From contig NC_092801.1 of assembly GCF_918797505.1 (NCBI RefSeq), positions 13,888,001 to 13,952,000 on the forward strand: a stretch of 64,000 nucleotides of DNA, given 5' to 3'. This DNA is from Bemisia tabaci. Taxonomy: Eukaryota; Arthropoda; Insecta; Hemiptera; Aleyrodidae. A model generated the notes under the pieces. That model had not been told where the DNA came from. It worked only from the letters and a program-made list of their open reading frames with translations, and did no database searches. This document shows, piece by piece, positions 35,011 to 47,400 of this stretch. The translations under genes and the position numbers were made by a program. Numbering within the stretch: the stretch's first letter is position 1; the number at the start of each line of letters is the position of its first letter.

Positions 35011-35390
35011 CACAGCGGTTGGATCACGAATTCATGAATGATCCAAAGTATCTCAGTCTCCTCCAAATCCGCAATGCATCGTTTCCCCAAAATTATGGCC
35101 CGGGTAAAATCCGTCAGGATGCCATTTCGTCGATTTTCTGGCGAAAAGACGTACCTCTAATTCCGTATGAGCCCTGTCCTCCGTATAACTCCATGTATTT
35201 GGCGGCTCATGTTGAAACGGAGATACGTCCTTACGTTAGAGAAACGACGATGTGACGGACGAGGTCATTGGTTCCTGTCGGTGTTCGTCGCGTCGTTACC
35301 CAAACGGGAGAACCGAAGTGCATTTCGACGTAGTAAAATTTCCCTCGTAAATTGCATTTTTACTGGCAGAACGTTCCCTATTTGCAACGC

Positions 35391-35432
<42 letters not shown>
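35011..35432 (+). repeat. Possible retroposed sequence ending in (A)39
   Basis: A run of about 39 A (35,394-35,432) terminates a GC-richer block (35,050-35,390). The structure resembles a 3' tail of a retroposed transcript or SINE, but I found no box A/B promoter or target duplication, so the class is uncertain. Confidence 0.4.
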
Positions 35433-35435
<3 letters not shown>

Positions 35436-36384
35436 ATATAAAAACTCGTCCATTTTGAAAAAAAAACCCCAAAACCCGCTCAGATTCGAGAAACTGTTAA
35501 TATATTTGTTTTTAAAAATCTTTTTTGGGTATTTTTTAAAACTTCTAAAAAAAATAAACTTCCAGAGGTAAAATTGAAGTAAAAACTCTGAATGAAATTT
35601 GAATAAAAACTCAGAAAATATCAACTGTAGTTTATCAACCCTGCAGATGTTCGGAATTTTTATTTAAAAAGATCATTTAAAAAAGGAGTTATTTTTTTTA
35701 AAGACTTTTTTGTACGTTCATGCATGAAGAGTTACATTATGCCATGAGAAAAACAGCCAAAAAGAGTTTCCTAGAACGAGATCTTTATTAGTTTTTCAGA
35801 GTCTTTGAAAATTGATTTTTAAAAGTTATCACCATACCAGGATGGGAATTTTATAATGCAAATTTCTGTATTTTTCTACTGATTATACGTTATAATCAGC
35901 AAAATTTCGGACAGAAATCGCACGGTCAAATTTTTGTGAAAAATGCAATTGTTGCCGTCAATTTTTGCAGTCACGTATCCATCGTCTAGGAGAACGACAC
36001 ATTTTGCGGAGGAGATGATCATTAATTGGCCGTGCATGGAAACGCGAAAACGGTCATGCTACGGAGAAACATCTGTATGAACTTACCAAATAGCAGCTGC
36101 ATACCTTCCCTAATAAAAATCGAGCTAACTTGCAAATTGTTGAATATGAATCCTTTGTTTTCCCCATTTAATTTAATGAACAAGTAATTTAAATACCTGA
36201 AATTTTCCTTGAAAGATATCAATAACTTTCCTCTGAATAAATACTTGGTCATAAGAAATTTGGCAACGCACGAATATTCATACGACGTTCTTCGCAATGA
36301 CGGCGCGACCAGTTTTTCCTCGATTAGTCATCGCAACAAGTGCATCGAGTGAGAGGACTGAGAGGTGACTCATTAAGTGAAGCA
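35433..36384. other. AT-rich interval without supportable features
   Basis: Low-complexity A/T tracts; no gene signal on either strand. Confidence 0.35.
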
Positions 36385-36392
36385 ATTAAGTC

Positions 36393-36557
36393 CAGTGGCG
36401 TGGCGTGAATTGCGATAAATCGATTGATATGTAATTTAAACCTATGGTAAAGAATCGATTATTAAGGTGTTCGCTGCGAACACCCCCGTCTATCGATCCT
36501 TTTCATAGGTTTAAATGGCAGATCGTTCGATACATCGCAAAGTACGCCACGCCACTG
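36393..36557. mobile_element. CAGTGGCGTGGCG-family MITE, copy 3 (intact)
   Basis: 165 bp from CAGTGGCGTGGCGTGAA to GTACGCCACGCCACTG, flanked by exact 8-bp duplications ATTAAGTC (36385-36392, 36558-36565). The centre is AAGGTGTTCGCTGCGAACACC within inverted ATCGAT-containing arms. The duplication length and CAGTGGC terminus point to hAT. Confidence 0.92.
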
Positions 36558-36567
36558 ATTAAGTCGA

Positions 36568-37300
36568 CTACGAAACTCCCAAACCACGTATAAAGGTCGG
36601 CGACGTTGCAGACTTCCTCTCGTACTTCATCTTAAAATTGTTGCTAGGATCGTGCTAACTTATAATCTTTCCAAAAAATTCCTGAAATCATGCGAAAACT
36701 TGAATTTACAAAGGTAATTTCCGTCTCGCATTCGTAGTTCATTGGGAGTAAAGATAAAACCCGTTTAGATGATCAGTATGTATATCAGGCAAAAAAGTTG
36801 CACAATCTTAGCAACATTGGAATGATCTTGGTTCCTTTCTGCGAAATGCAATCCAAATGGTAAACCATTTAAAGTCAATTCTTAAAAACTGCTTTGCTCT
36901 TTCTCCTCTATGCGAAGAAAACTCTATTAAAACTTTGAGTAATGATGTTGTCTTGGTCTCATTTAAAAAAATCAAATAAGAGCAGAGATTTAAAACACGG
37001 AAATGAGATATCGACGGTGTAAGTCGGCAATCACATAACTCGGTTTGCGACGTCGCGTCGCAGACTTCCTGTCATACTTTATTTTTTAAACGGAAAACTA
37101 CTCAACAGCAATTCTTTAAATTTGCCGTGATTTTCCTTCTCTGTGCGAAGAAAATTTTGCAAAGACTTCAAGGGATGATGTCAATTTGTTCTCCTTTAAA
37201 AAATAACATAGAGGCGGAGATTTTCAGACACCGCAAACGAGTTATGTGATTGCCGACTTACACCGTCGATATGTGGTTTGGAAGGTTCGACGTCAAAGTG
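36568..37300. mobile_element. Older CGACGGTG-family relic hosting a younger copy
   Basis: CGAAACTCCCAAACCACGTA..GCAGACTTCCT at 36,570 is a left-arm remnant of the family. TTTAAAACACGGAAATGAGATAT at 36,989-37,011, continued after the insert by ATATGTGGTTTGG (37,269), is the matching right arm. The younger copy at 37,012-37,268 sits exactly between. Confidence 0.65.
37012..37268. mobile_element. CGACGGTG-family MITE, copy 1
   Basis: 257 bp from CGACGGTGTAAGTCGGCAAT to GCCGACTTACACCGTCG, flanked by ATAT on both sides (37008-11, 37269-72). The arms continue with CACATAACTCGGTTTGCG / CGCAAACGAGTTATGTG. No coding capacity. Confidence 0.9.
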
Positions 37301-39283
37301 TGAGTGATCATAAGAAGATGATGAAAAAAGATGATAAAAGTGAACGTGCCTACCTGTATACCGAGATCTCATTAACGCGCATATAATTTTAATTTTAACG
37401 GAGTAGTACAATGTAGTGTGCTCAATTTTTTGGTTAATTCTCAAACAAATTCAGTACAAGATCACCTTCAAGGTTCGATGTCGATAAAATGAAGAGTTGC
37501 CAAGATCGTGCAAATATTTCTCTCGTTTTCACGAGAACCCAATTGCCTAATAATGAGAATTTTATCATGAAAATATGGTAAAATTTAAAGATATTTTCCC
37601 AATGAAAAGACCATCAAGTGAAGAAATTACTTTCAGAGTGAGACTGCTTTCAGAAATATTGGGTTTTTTCAGTTTTTCATTCTAGACACTTTCTCTTACT
37701 CCAAAGAACATCAGGTGAAGTTCCAAACCATAACTTACATTATTAGGTCATGATATCATGAGCGTTTGAAGTCAATCATCCTAAGAACTAGCAACAGTGC
37801 CAATGCACGGAGCGATGGACTTTGTGATCGGGGGGGGGGGGGGGGGAGGGCAGAAGGGCATCCCATCAAGAGGTGTCTGGGAGGCAGCATGACACTATAC
37901 AACATGGTGGATCTATGCAATTCCCCCCATGCTCCAAATTAAGGATCAAGAGTTTCCCTATCTCCAAAGAGATTCCTAGGGGCCTATCCGGGAACATTTT
38001 GCAAAATTCAGTCGTCTCAGGAGCAATTTTCCGCTGCTCCAACCGAAAAATCAATCGAAATATAATTTTCAGAGACTAGAGACCCTCCACCGGTCTCTTG
38101 GTGACAGGTGGAAGCTTGGAAGCTTGGTGGGAAAAGGGGTTACGCTAATACTTAGCAAATTCCCTCAAAGTTCTTGGGAGTACCGAGTAATTTTTTTTTT
38201 TTTTTTTGGGGGGGGGGGGGGGGAGCACGCTTTCCGTCTCCTACTTACAACCGGGACAGCGTCGGCAAGCTTCAACCGCGATTTCCTCGAACCCTATGTT
38301 TCTTGTCCTCAACTTTGAAAAAGTAGTTATTTTATTTTTACTTTCCTCACTTCAAAGCATTTTTCCCTACTCCTTCTTCTGTGCTTCCAAGCTGGTTCAA
38401 AACTGTCCCATTCTTGCTTTTCCTGTGGCCTTGTCTCCACGGGCCGTTTCACGGGGTTTGTCCCAGGGAAAAATCCCACTTACGAAGTTGGGAAAAACAT
38501 TGAGTTAATCAATATTTTTCCCGGTACCAAGTATGGTCCTTTACCCCTAGGACTCACGGAGAGAGGAAGAAGAAGTGAAAACGAATTGTGCGATATTTTA
38601 TTCATTACTCCATTGTTAATGTTTTTTTAGTTAAAATAATGTGTCTAATTGTCAATTGAGTGCATTTATTATTTTAATCCAGGTTAAATAATCGACTTTA
38701 ACTAATTTATCTTCCCGCGCAAACTAGTCGCAGGACCGTATGAGCCCCGTCCCGTGGAGACGGTAACTGGGAAAAATCCCAGAAGTTTCCTTCCTGCGAT
38801 TCGAACTTGGGACAAATCCTATGAAAACGTCCCGTGGAAGTGTCATTTGGTATCTTCCTGCTAAACATTGTCCATATGCATAATGGTTAAACGCGAGGTT
38901 GAACTCAAGAATCTTAAGTGTTTGAATGAGATTTTTTGCAAGAAATTTGGCATCATACCATAACACAGGAGATAAGAATTTTCTGTGTACCCACTCCGTG
39001 TAATTACCTCTTTTTGGTGGGGACGGAGGGGGAAGAGAAAAAGAAACATTACGACCAGGGTTTTCTGCCGAGAATCATTGTCTTAATTTTTCCATCTACT
39101 TACGTGCATTTGTTCACGAGTTGCTCATAGTTGTTCGTTCGTTATCATTTCCTTCTTTAGTCCTCGTACTTCTTACTTTCCACCAAAACCAAAGGTACAC
39201 ACAACATTCACAGTTTAACGTTTATTTAATCATTAATTTTATGGATGTGAATTCATTTTTAAAAAATTAAGATCAGTTTATTG
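37273..39283. other. No gene; homopolymers and a decayed fold-back
   Basis: A G run lies at about 37,831-37,847 and a T-then-G run at 38,191-38,222. GTCTCCACGGG (38,434) and CCCGTGGAGAC (38,751) are inverted partners in a probable decayed element of about 38,433-38,846, with further TTGTCCCAGGG / GGGACAA phrases. Nothing coding. Confidence 0.4.
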
Positions 39284-39722
39284 GATCGATGGACGCCAGA
39301 TTTTGTGTCAGAACGGCATGCGATTTATCGCATCAACTGGTTCCATTTTTTCAGCTACTCGTCATTTTTCTCCCATTTTGAGATCGCAATTCTATTGTCA
39401 GGAGGCTAAAGCACTCACTTACCAATTTTAACAAAGAAATTCAACGTAATAAAGGCGCGGTTTTTTTTAGAGAGAAAACATCGCATTCGATACTGATATC
39501 GAAACTGCACCCGAATGCGATATTTTCTCTCTAAAAAAGCCACGCCTATAATACGTTGAATTTCTTTGTTAAAATTGGTAAGTGAGTGCTTTAGTCTCCT
39601 AACAACAGAATTGCGATCTCAAAATTCGAGAAAAATGACGAGGAGCCGAAAAAATGGAACCAATTGATGCGATACATCGCATGCCGTTCTGACACAAAAT
39701 ATGACGTCCATCGAATCATCTT
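39284..39722. mobile_element. AAGGTGATTCGATGG fold-back family, complete copy
   Basis: The arms beginning GATCGATGGACGCCAGATTT and ending GACGTCCATCGAATCATCTT pair over roughly 200 bp each around the loop TACTGATATCGAAACTGCAC. The inner arm boundary TTTTTAGAGAGAAAA / TTTTCTCTCTAAAAA is conserved in all copies. Confidence 0.85.
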
Positions 39723-41264
39723 AATTTAAAAGTTGGCTCTTTTAAATAAAGGCATTGTCTGAATGATTACATCTGCCCCTAAGCCATTGATGTGTGATGA
39801 AATATGCATTCTCGTTACGACACACAGTGGTTCGAGTCAATGGAAGAGGTCGGATAAAATGTGGAAACTTTAAGTAAAAGTTTATAACTCCATTCATGCA
39901 GAACTTTGAGCTTCTAAACGTGGTTCGATGGTCTCCTCGTAAAAGTATTTCTTTTAGAGGCGCCCCGTACAGTTTAAAATTTGACGAATTAAACATCAAA
40001 ATTTGCAGTTTCAATTAAAAATTTCATGTCCGACCTATCTGATTGACTCGATCCACTGTGCGACGCTTGGAAAGGTCCGATTATAATAAATACATATATT
40101 TATTTGTTTATTTTTTCTACAAAGGAACTAACCTAAATTTTGCCTTGACGTTTTTGGCGCATATTTTAGAACGCGAGAAGAGAAGAGAATTCAAAGTGAA
40201 TTTCAAGAAAAATTGTCGGTTACTTTTCTTTTAAGGAAAAACAGTATTGGAGATTTTCAACGTCGCAAATGGAGATGAAAATTGTTCGACTTTAACCAGT
40301 GATGTATTTCTCGCTGTCTAAGAGGTTACTGTATGCATGGTTTTCTCGAACTCACAGTAAAATCACCTTGAAAAAATTCCCTGCCGGAATTACTTGCTGA
40401 ATTTTGTATTTCAAGGTTTGCTCATTTGTGCGTGAAAGGCAATGCTTCCTGCTCAAGGTCTGAGGTAAGAGGAATGGATTTTTCATTTCAGTATGTTAAG
40501 TGCCTACTACCCAATCTTACAGAATAATCTAAATTTTTCAAGTGTTCATTTATTGTGATAAACTGATAGGAAGTCGAACTGTGTCCTAATAAAATATGGG
40601 AAAATAACAGCGTAGCAGAGAGAAAATTTAAAATTTTCGAATAAAGAAACGAGACAAAAATCAATAAAAACTGAATAAACGGTAAAATTGGGCATATACA
40701 CCAACGATGAAAGTTGAATAATGCACGTGTGAATCTCTTCTTCTGTGCTATTTTAGTAAAAGAGGAGCCAGACCACTTTTTCCCACCAAGTTTTCCATGA
40801 GATTTCTTTTTTCACTGACAAATATTCACAGAAAATTTTTGGGTTTTAATTTAGTTCCTCTTTAAGAAAAGTAAATCACCTTTGAGTTTCAGGAGCCATG
40901 CGGCGCATCAAGCTCGATTTTTAGGGACCATAGCAGACTTTTTAGAGGGCAAATTGACTTTTTGCCTTTATACCACGGCGCATTTAGTGACAAGTTAGAC
41001 GCAAGATGTTTTAGTCACAGAACTAGTAGCTGTAACTTGGGGGAAAACTTCGAAAATTACTGGGCAGAAAAATCAGGATTTTTTTTTGAAGCGGGGGGGG
41101 GGAGGGGCATTCTAAGGGGTAACATTGGCGCCGAACTTCCATTTTTTAGGCGCCATGACCGATTTCTGAGGCGCATTTGGCGCCTGTGAGTTTCGAACAC
41201 TGGTGGAGGGTCTCTTGTCTCTGGGTTTGCCCGAACTTTACCCAAGCATCCCTTTATTTCACAG
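39723..41264. other. Upstream flank of the regucalcin-like gene; no first exon identified
   Basis: I looked for an exon with an ATG and a donor in phase with the exon ending at 41,479 and found none I trust. The last 320 bp are an inverted copy of the repeat at 6,390-6,715, ending AGTTTCGAACACTG at about 41,202. Confidence 0.4.
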
Positions 41265-41479
41265 CTTTCTACTGCCAGTTGCGCTGCTTTATTTCCAAGT
41301 TCGAGTGTTGAAGACAGCAGCATCGACGATACAGGCTTGGCCCGTCACCCCGCGGCTTTGTCACCTGGAGGAGCCCCATTTCGACTACGGAAAACAGAGA
41401 CTCTATTTCGCCGATCAGTACGGCAAGAGAGCCTGCTCCTACGATCTCCTGTCAGGTGTCACGGCCTGTACATCGTTAG
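41265..41479 (+). CDS. regucalcin: Regucalcin-like exon 1 (first recognised)
   Basis: Acceptor CCTTTATTTCACAG before 41,265; donor G|GTAGGT after 41,479 (phase 1). It encodes FLLPVALLYFQVRVL, then CHLEEPHFDYGKQRLYFADQ and YDLLSGVTACTSLG. LEEPHFD is the counterpart of the family LGEGPHWD and keeps the Glu ligand. The upstream boundary is uncertain because a repeat adjoins it. Confidence 0.7.
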
Positions 41480-44400
41480 GTAGGTCACAACGATGGCTGA
41501 AGTCCGAAACCACGTATCTCAATGGACCACTAGACAAGGCACCAAGTTAAGCGTTCTCATACATCGTCACCTTCCAGGCAAAGTATCACAAGCGCCATGC
41601 GACGTTTAAAAATTTCCGCCGCCATTTTATTTCTTTACTGAGAAATTGTTGGTTGAATCTGTTTGGAAATTTCGCTAAATTTTATCGGCAGCACAAAGAA
41701 AATTCAGTGAAATTTTCGGACAGCTTCGTTGAACAATTTCTCTGTAAAAAAATAAAATGGCGGCGGAAATTTTTAAACGTCGCATGGCGCTTGTGATACT
41801 TTGCCTGGAAGGTGAGGGCATGTTTCTTAACCAAAATTGTACATAGAACACGATGACTCCTGACCTAGAGTCCCTTTATGCTGAGAGTAAAGACAACGCG
41901 AATCCATTTCTGATTGGTTCCCGTTCGCTCAGATTTCTGAATTTACTTTTGAGGCCAAGTTAATGTTTTGAACCAATCGATATCGATACAATCTCACCCG
42001 TTTGATGTATCGAATACGATCTGTGGTCTACGTACGTCAGATCGCAAACTAAACCAGTGGCGTGGCGTGAAGGACTGATTATCGATATCTCGCCATTTGA
42101 AGCTATAGTAAAGAATCGATTACTAAGGTGTTCGCTGCGAACACCCTGATAATCGATCTTTTATCATAGGTTTGAGTGCCGAATCAATCGATATATCGCA
42201 AAGCACGCCACGCCACTGAACTAAACGTTACCGTGACAGTCTTTGCGATACGAAAATAAGGCAATCTCAATATTGACGCTGTAGCTTTGTTATAGGACAT
42301 TGTTTATATTTTGAACATTTAAGGATGGGAAATGAACAATGTTTGATCGAGAAGCCTGCCAAAATCGTTGTGGTGCGCAATTTGACTCACGTAGAGTATT
42401 GTGTATCTTGTCACCGGGCAATTCAAATTTCCCCGTAACAAATGTATAATTAAAACGTTAATATCTTAGATAGGAGTTAATTTCAGTAATTTTCAACGGA
42501 AGAATCGTGTTCTACGTAAAATTTTGGTTTAGAAACATGTGTATTAAAATGCTTAAATTCGTACCTTATCTAGTGGTCTAATTTCCTCGGAGATAAACGA
42601 GCCAACTTAATCGCTTGGAATTTGAATGGAATATTCTACTGGCAGGAAGAAAGTTCTTAAGGAATATCGTTGACTAGTTTACTTAAGAATGTTTAAAGTA
42701 TGGCAGGAAGTCTACAGCGTCACAAACGGAGATACGTGGTTTCGTACTTAGGCCATTGGAATTTTTTAAGTTTGCAGATTTGCTTTTACTATTTTTTTTT
42801 TCTTTTTTAGGGTTTTTACTAAAGTTGCATACCATCACATATATATAATTTCTCTGTTTATTTTTTCATCAAAGTTTGCATGGACGTACATATATATCGA
42901 CGGTGAAACTACCAGACCACGTATCTCGTTTGCGGTGTTTAAAAATCTCCACTCACATTTCATTTTTTTGAAGGAGATCAAATCAATATCATTCCTTACA
43001 ATTTTCACAGATTTTTTTTTCGCACAAAGAGGACTAATCACGGAAGTTTTCACGAACTGACGTTGAGTAGTTTCCTATTTAAAAAATAAAGTATGACAGG
43101 AAGTCTGCGACGTCTCAAACCGAGATACGTGGTTTGGTATTTTCTCCGTCGATATGTAACCACCACTTTGGGTGGCCATTTGGGGAGAAAGAGCCCCCTC
43201 CCGCACAAAACAAGAACTTTGGGACTCTACTTTTTTCAAAGATCTTTCAGAAAAATGTTTTGATTTCTAAATCCGTGATCCAAAATTAATCCATGCAATA
43301 GACAGTTATATTTTTTGTTTTTTTATTTTATATTTTTATTTTATTTTTTACGCAGATCAGACGGTTGGAGCTTTTGCTCCGGTGAAGAATGCGAGGGACC
43401 AATTTCTAGCCGTCCCTACTTAGTTCTCCTCTTTTGGGACGGAGTCTCGACCCAGTCGACTTACGTCATTTTGGCCAGACCCGAGTCAGAGTCCAAGTAT
43501 CCTGGCAACTTCTTCAACGATGGCAAGACCGATGTTGAGGGTCGGCTCTGGGTCGGTGAGTTTCACCATTCTTCCGCGAATTAGCCTTTTAAAATGGACC
43601 GGTAGACAATATGGACCGCGTTTAACAGAAAGGAACCAAGCCACATCAGCTATTGCCAAACTTATGTGGGCTATTTAATTTTTTACGCGAAAACGTTTGG
43701 GTGGATTCTTTTGAAAATTGTAAGGAATTTGCCTTGCACCATGGAGAAAATCCACTGAAATTTGCACGAAAATCCGCACAACCGTTTTCACGTAAAAAAT
43801 TAAATTGCCCGATTAAAATTGGCAATAGCTGATGTGGCTTGGTTCCTTTCTGTTTAACGCGGTCCATATATACGAATTCAAGATATCTGCTACGCGGATT
43901 GCATTTTGCAAAAAGGAACCAAAGCATTGGAATGTTGCTAAGATAGCGGAACTTCATCCTTTGTAATAAAAGTACTGAGATCATGCCAAAAATTTAATTC
44001 ACAGAGGTGAATTCAGGGCCGGATTTACCTACTTGCCACCCATGGGCCGCCTGTATTTTGCCGCCCCCTTCTCATTCGTTTTGGAACATCAATAAAAACC
44101 ATCAAGTGAACGTACCAGCGTGGGTGGGGTGCATAAGACGCGTTTACTCGTGTTGGAAACATTTTTCGGGAAAGCCCTGTCAACACTACTAGCAAAAATT
44201 CACCGAACTTTGCGCGAGCGTTTAGTTTTGTAAACCTATTTCTGCGTGGACAAGACCTTCCATTCATAAGAAATGAACGAAAAAATATGAAAAAACAAAC
44301 ATAACGACGGTGTAAGTCGGCAATCACATAACTCGGTTTGCGACGTCGCAGACTTCCTGTCATAATTTATTTTTTCAACGGGAAACTACTCAACGGCAAC

Positions 44401-47400
44401 TCTTTAAAACTGCCGCGATTCTTCTTCTCAGTGAGAAGAAAATTCTGCAAAAAATTCAAGGAATGATGTCAATTTGTTCTCCTTTAAAAAAATAACATAG
44501 AGGCGGAAATTTTCAGACACCGCAAACGAGTTATGTGATTGCCGACTTACACCGTCGATAAATGTGGTTCGATGATTTTAACTTCCGCCGCCGCGCCGCA
44601 CAGACCGCACCGTGTTTGGAGCAATGCGTGAAGTATTCCGACACTTTTGTAGGCGCTATTAGTTTCACGCCGACGACCGCTGCTGTACGCACTGTGTTTG
44701 ACGCAATGCGTGAAGTATTCACGCAGTCTTGTAGGCGCTATGCGTTTCACGCTGACCGCAGTGACCGCTAGTAGTCTTGTATGCGCTGATATGTGTTACA
44801 TGCCGATCGCCGCGCCGATGGCTTCTCCTTTTCATCTCAAGTCCTCGTCATCATTGCTCTCTGCACCGCGCCGTTCCAGGCCAAATTGCGTGTTCGGTTT
44901 CTCTTTCAACTCGACTAATTAAAGGTGCTGTCTCTTGTATCACCGAAAGACGACAAAATGAGAAATTACTGTACTCTCAGGAAATGAGAGATTTTGTTTG
45001 TAATTTTTTTCTAAATCCGATTTTTTTTATACCTACATTTAAAAAAATTGCGAGAGTTGCCGCCTCTTAGATTTGCCGCCATGGGCCGCGGCCAATGTGG
45101 CCACCCCCTTAATCCGGCCCTGGGTGAATTTTCTCTTGACTTTAAAGTTCATTTGGAGTAAAGATAAAACTTGTTTAGATGATTGGTTTATATTGCACGG
45201 TTAAAAAAGTTGCACAATTTTAGTGACGTTGAAATGCTCTTGGTTCTTTTTTGCAGGATGCATTTCACATGTAACCAAAATCACACGCAACACTTGATTT
45301 GCACAACAGAGATTATTAACGCCCAACTGGAAGTATTTCTGCTGAAGGGAGCTGTAGGCGAGTGAGATAAATGGGTTGTGTTCTACAAAATGTAAAAAAG
45401 GCGTGATTCCCTTTGGAGAAATAGAGAAGCAGGATTCCATATTTTTCCACACGGAGCTATCCGCCAACTTTATCCGGCACTCATGAGCCGTGGGCATGGC
45501 GAATGGGCGCATAAGTTAAAGTGCGCGTTGCCGGGCGCCGTCGCTGCTGACGTTATCGGCGCTTTATAATTCCCATTCATTCTTACGCCTCTCGACCAAC
45601 GAGTACACCCCTTTTTTCCCACCTGTCCCCGGTTCCGTTTAGCAGAAATACGTCCGACTAAGATGTTGCATGTTCCAACACGCAAATCCAAACCTCCCGC
45701 TCGATTAGTGGCAAGGCGGGAATGATCGATTATTGATATTCCACCATCGGAAGCTATGGTAAAGGATTGATTACTGAGGTGCTCGTTGCGATTGCAAACA
45801 GCGTGTTTATCGATCCTCTCTCGTAGGATTAAATAGCAAATCAATCCATTTTTCACAAAGCACGCCACACCACTGTCATGTGAGTATCAGTGCAAAACTG
45901 GGGGGAAAATTAGTCAATGCTCAAAATTTTTGACTTCAAGGTGATTCGATGGACACGCCATTTTGTGTCAGAACGGCAGCGATATATCGCATCAATTGGT
46001 TCCATTTTTTCAGCTACTCGTCATTTTTCTCCCATTTTGAGATCGCAATTCTGTTGTCAGGAGACTAAAGCACTCACTTACCAATTTTAACAAAGAAATT
46101 CAACGTAATAAAGGCGTGGTTTTTTTTAGAGAGAAAACATCGCATTCAATACTGATATCGAAACTGCACTCGAATGCGATATTTTCTCTCTAAAAAAACC
46201 ACGCCTTGAGTACGTTGAATTTCTTTGTTAAAATTGGTAAGTGAGTGCTTTAGTCTCCTGACAACAGAATTGCGATCTCAAAATTGGAGAAAAATGTCGA
46301 GTAGCTGCAAAAATGGAACCAGTTGATGCGATATCGACGGTGAAACTACCAAACCACGTTTCTCGGTTTGCGACGTCGCAGACTTCCTGTCATACTTTAT
46401 TTTTTAAATGAAAAACTACTTAACGTCTAGTCTTGAAAATTTCTGTGATTTTTCCTCTTTGTGCGGAGAAAATTCTGTGAAAATTTCAAAGAATGATATT
46501 GATTTGGTCGACTTCAAAAAAATAAAATGCGAGCGCAGATTTTTAAATACCGCAAACGAGATACGTGGTTTGGTAGTTTCACCGTCGATATATCGCATGC
46601 CGTTCTGACACAAAATTTGGCTTCCATCGAATCACCTTAATGAAATTTGTTGGAGATTCTTGGCCTTGCTTTTTCCGCAAAATAGTGTGAACCCAGCACT
46701 CTTTAACCATCTTCTTACTTACAGTTCGGGCCGCATTTTTAGTGTTTCTTTTCCTTGTCGATGATTCATGCTTTGAAAGTACGTACATCATGATTATTCG
46801 CTCCCATTTGACTGATTCGATTGTGCGCCGAAGGATTTCAGCCATTCTAAAAACTAGTAAAAATGTGTATGGATTTATGTTCATTTCATTTGCGTGTGTG
46901 TGTGTGTGTGTGTTTACAGGCACGGAGGGTCCAGCCTTGGAGTCCGGTCCGGCAGGACGAGTGCCCAATCGAGGGAACTTTTATAGCTACTCCACGGAAA
47001 TTTGCGGTTTGAAGAGAGAAATTAGCAACGTTACCCTTTCGAACGGATTGGCGTGGAACAAGAACAACACGATACTCTACTACATCGATAGTGGCACCTT
47101 TAAAGTGACCAAACTCAAGTATGACAGAAGGACCGGAGTTATTAGTACGTTTAAATTATCGTTATCTTATCTTGGAATTGAAGCAACTTCCTCGGAAACT
47201 GTGAAATTCTCACTTTCCGTAAACGGCCCCGTGTGAAGTTAAATTTTCGCCGTTTTGGGCTTTTGAGTGCAGATAACTTTTTGAAAACTTAATCGTTCAA
47301 GTATTACGTAAGGTATTTTTGCAAACTTTTTGACCCCCGCCCCTCCCCTCCTGTAAGGAACCTTTAAGAAGTCTCTGACCTCCCCTTTTGAATTACGTAA

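Larger units (their letters stand above)
41522..42582. mobile_element. ATGGACCACTAGACA element, copy 3, split by three insertions (intron 1)
   Basis: ATGGACCACTAGACAAGG at 41,522 and ACCTTATCTAGTGGTC before 42,582 are its ends. Between them the host sequence is resumed in pieces matching 16,079-16,633. Guests: a fold-back at 41,565-41,816, a one-ended TAGAGTCC hAT relic from 41,871, and a CAGTGGCG MITE at 42,055-42,218. Confidence 0.75.

Noticed and set aside
35394..35432. Poly(A) as a gene terminus
   Set aside because: No AATAAA at the proper distance and no coding match upstream; a retroposed tail or simple slippage is more likely.
46742..46919. 5' extension of regucalcin exon 3
   Set aside because: The open frame merely runs through the intron and TG repeat; the AG at 46,918 and the phase fix the exon start at 46,920.
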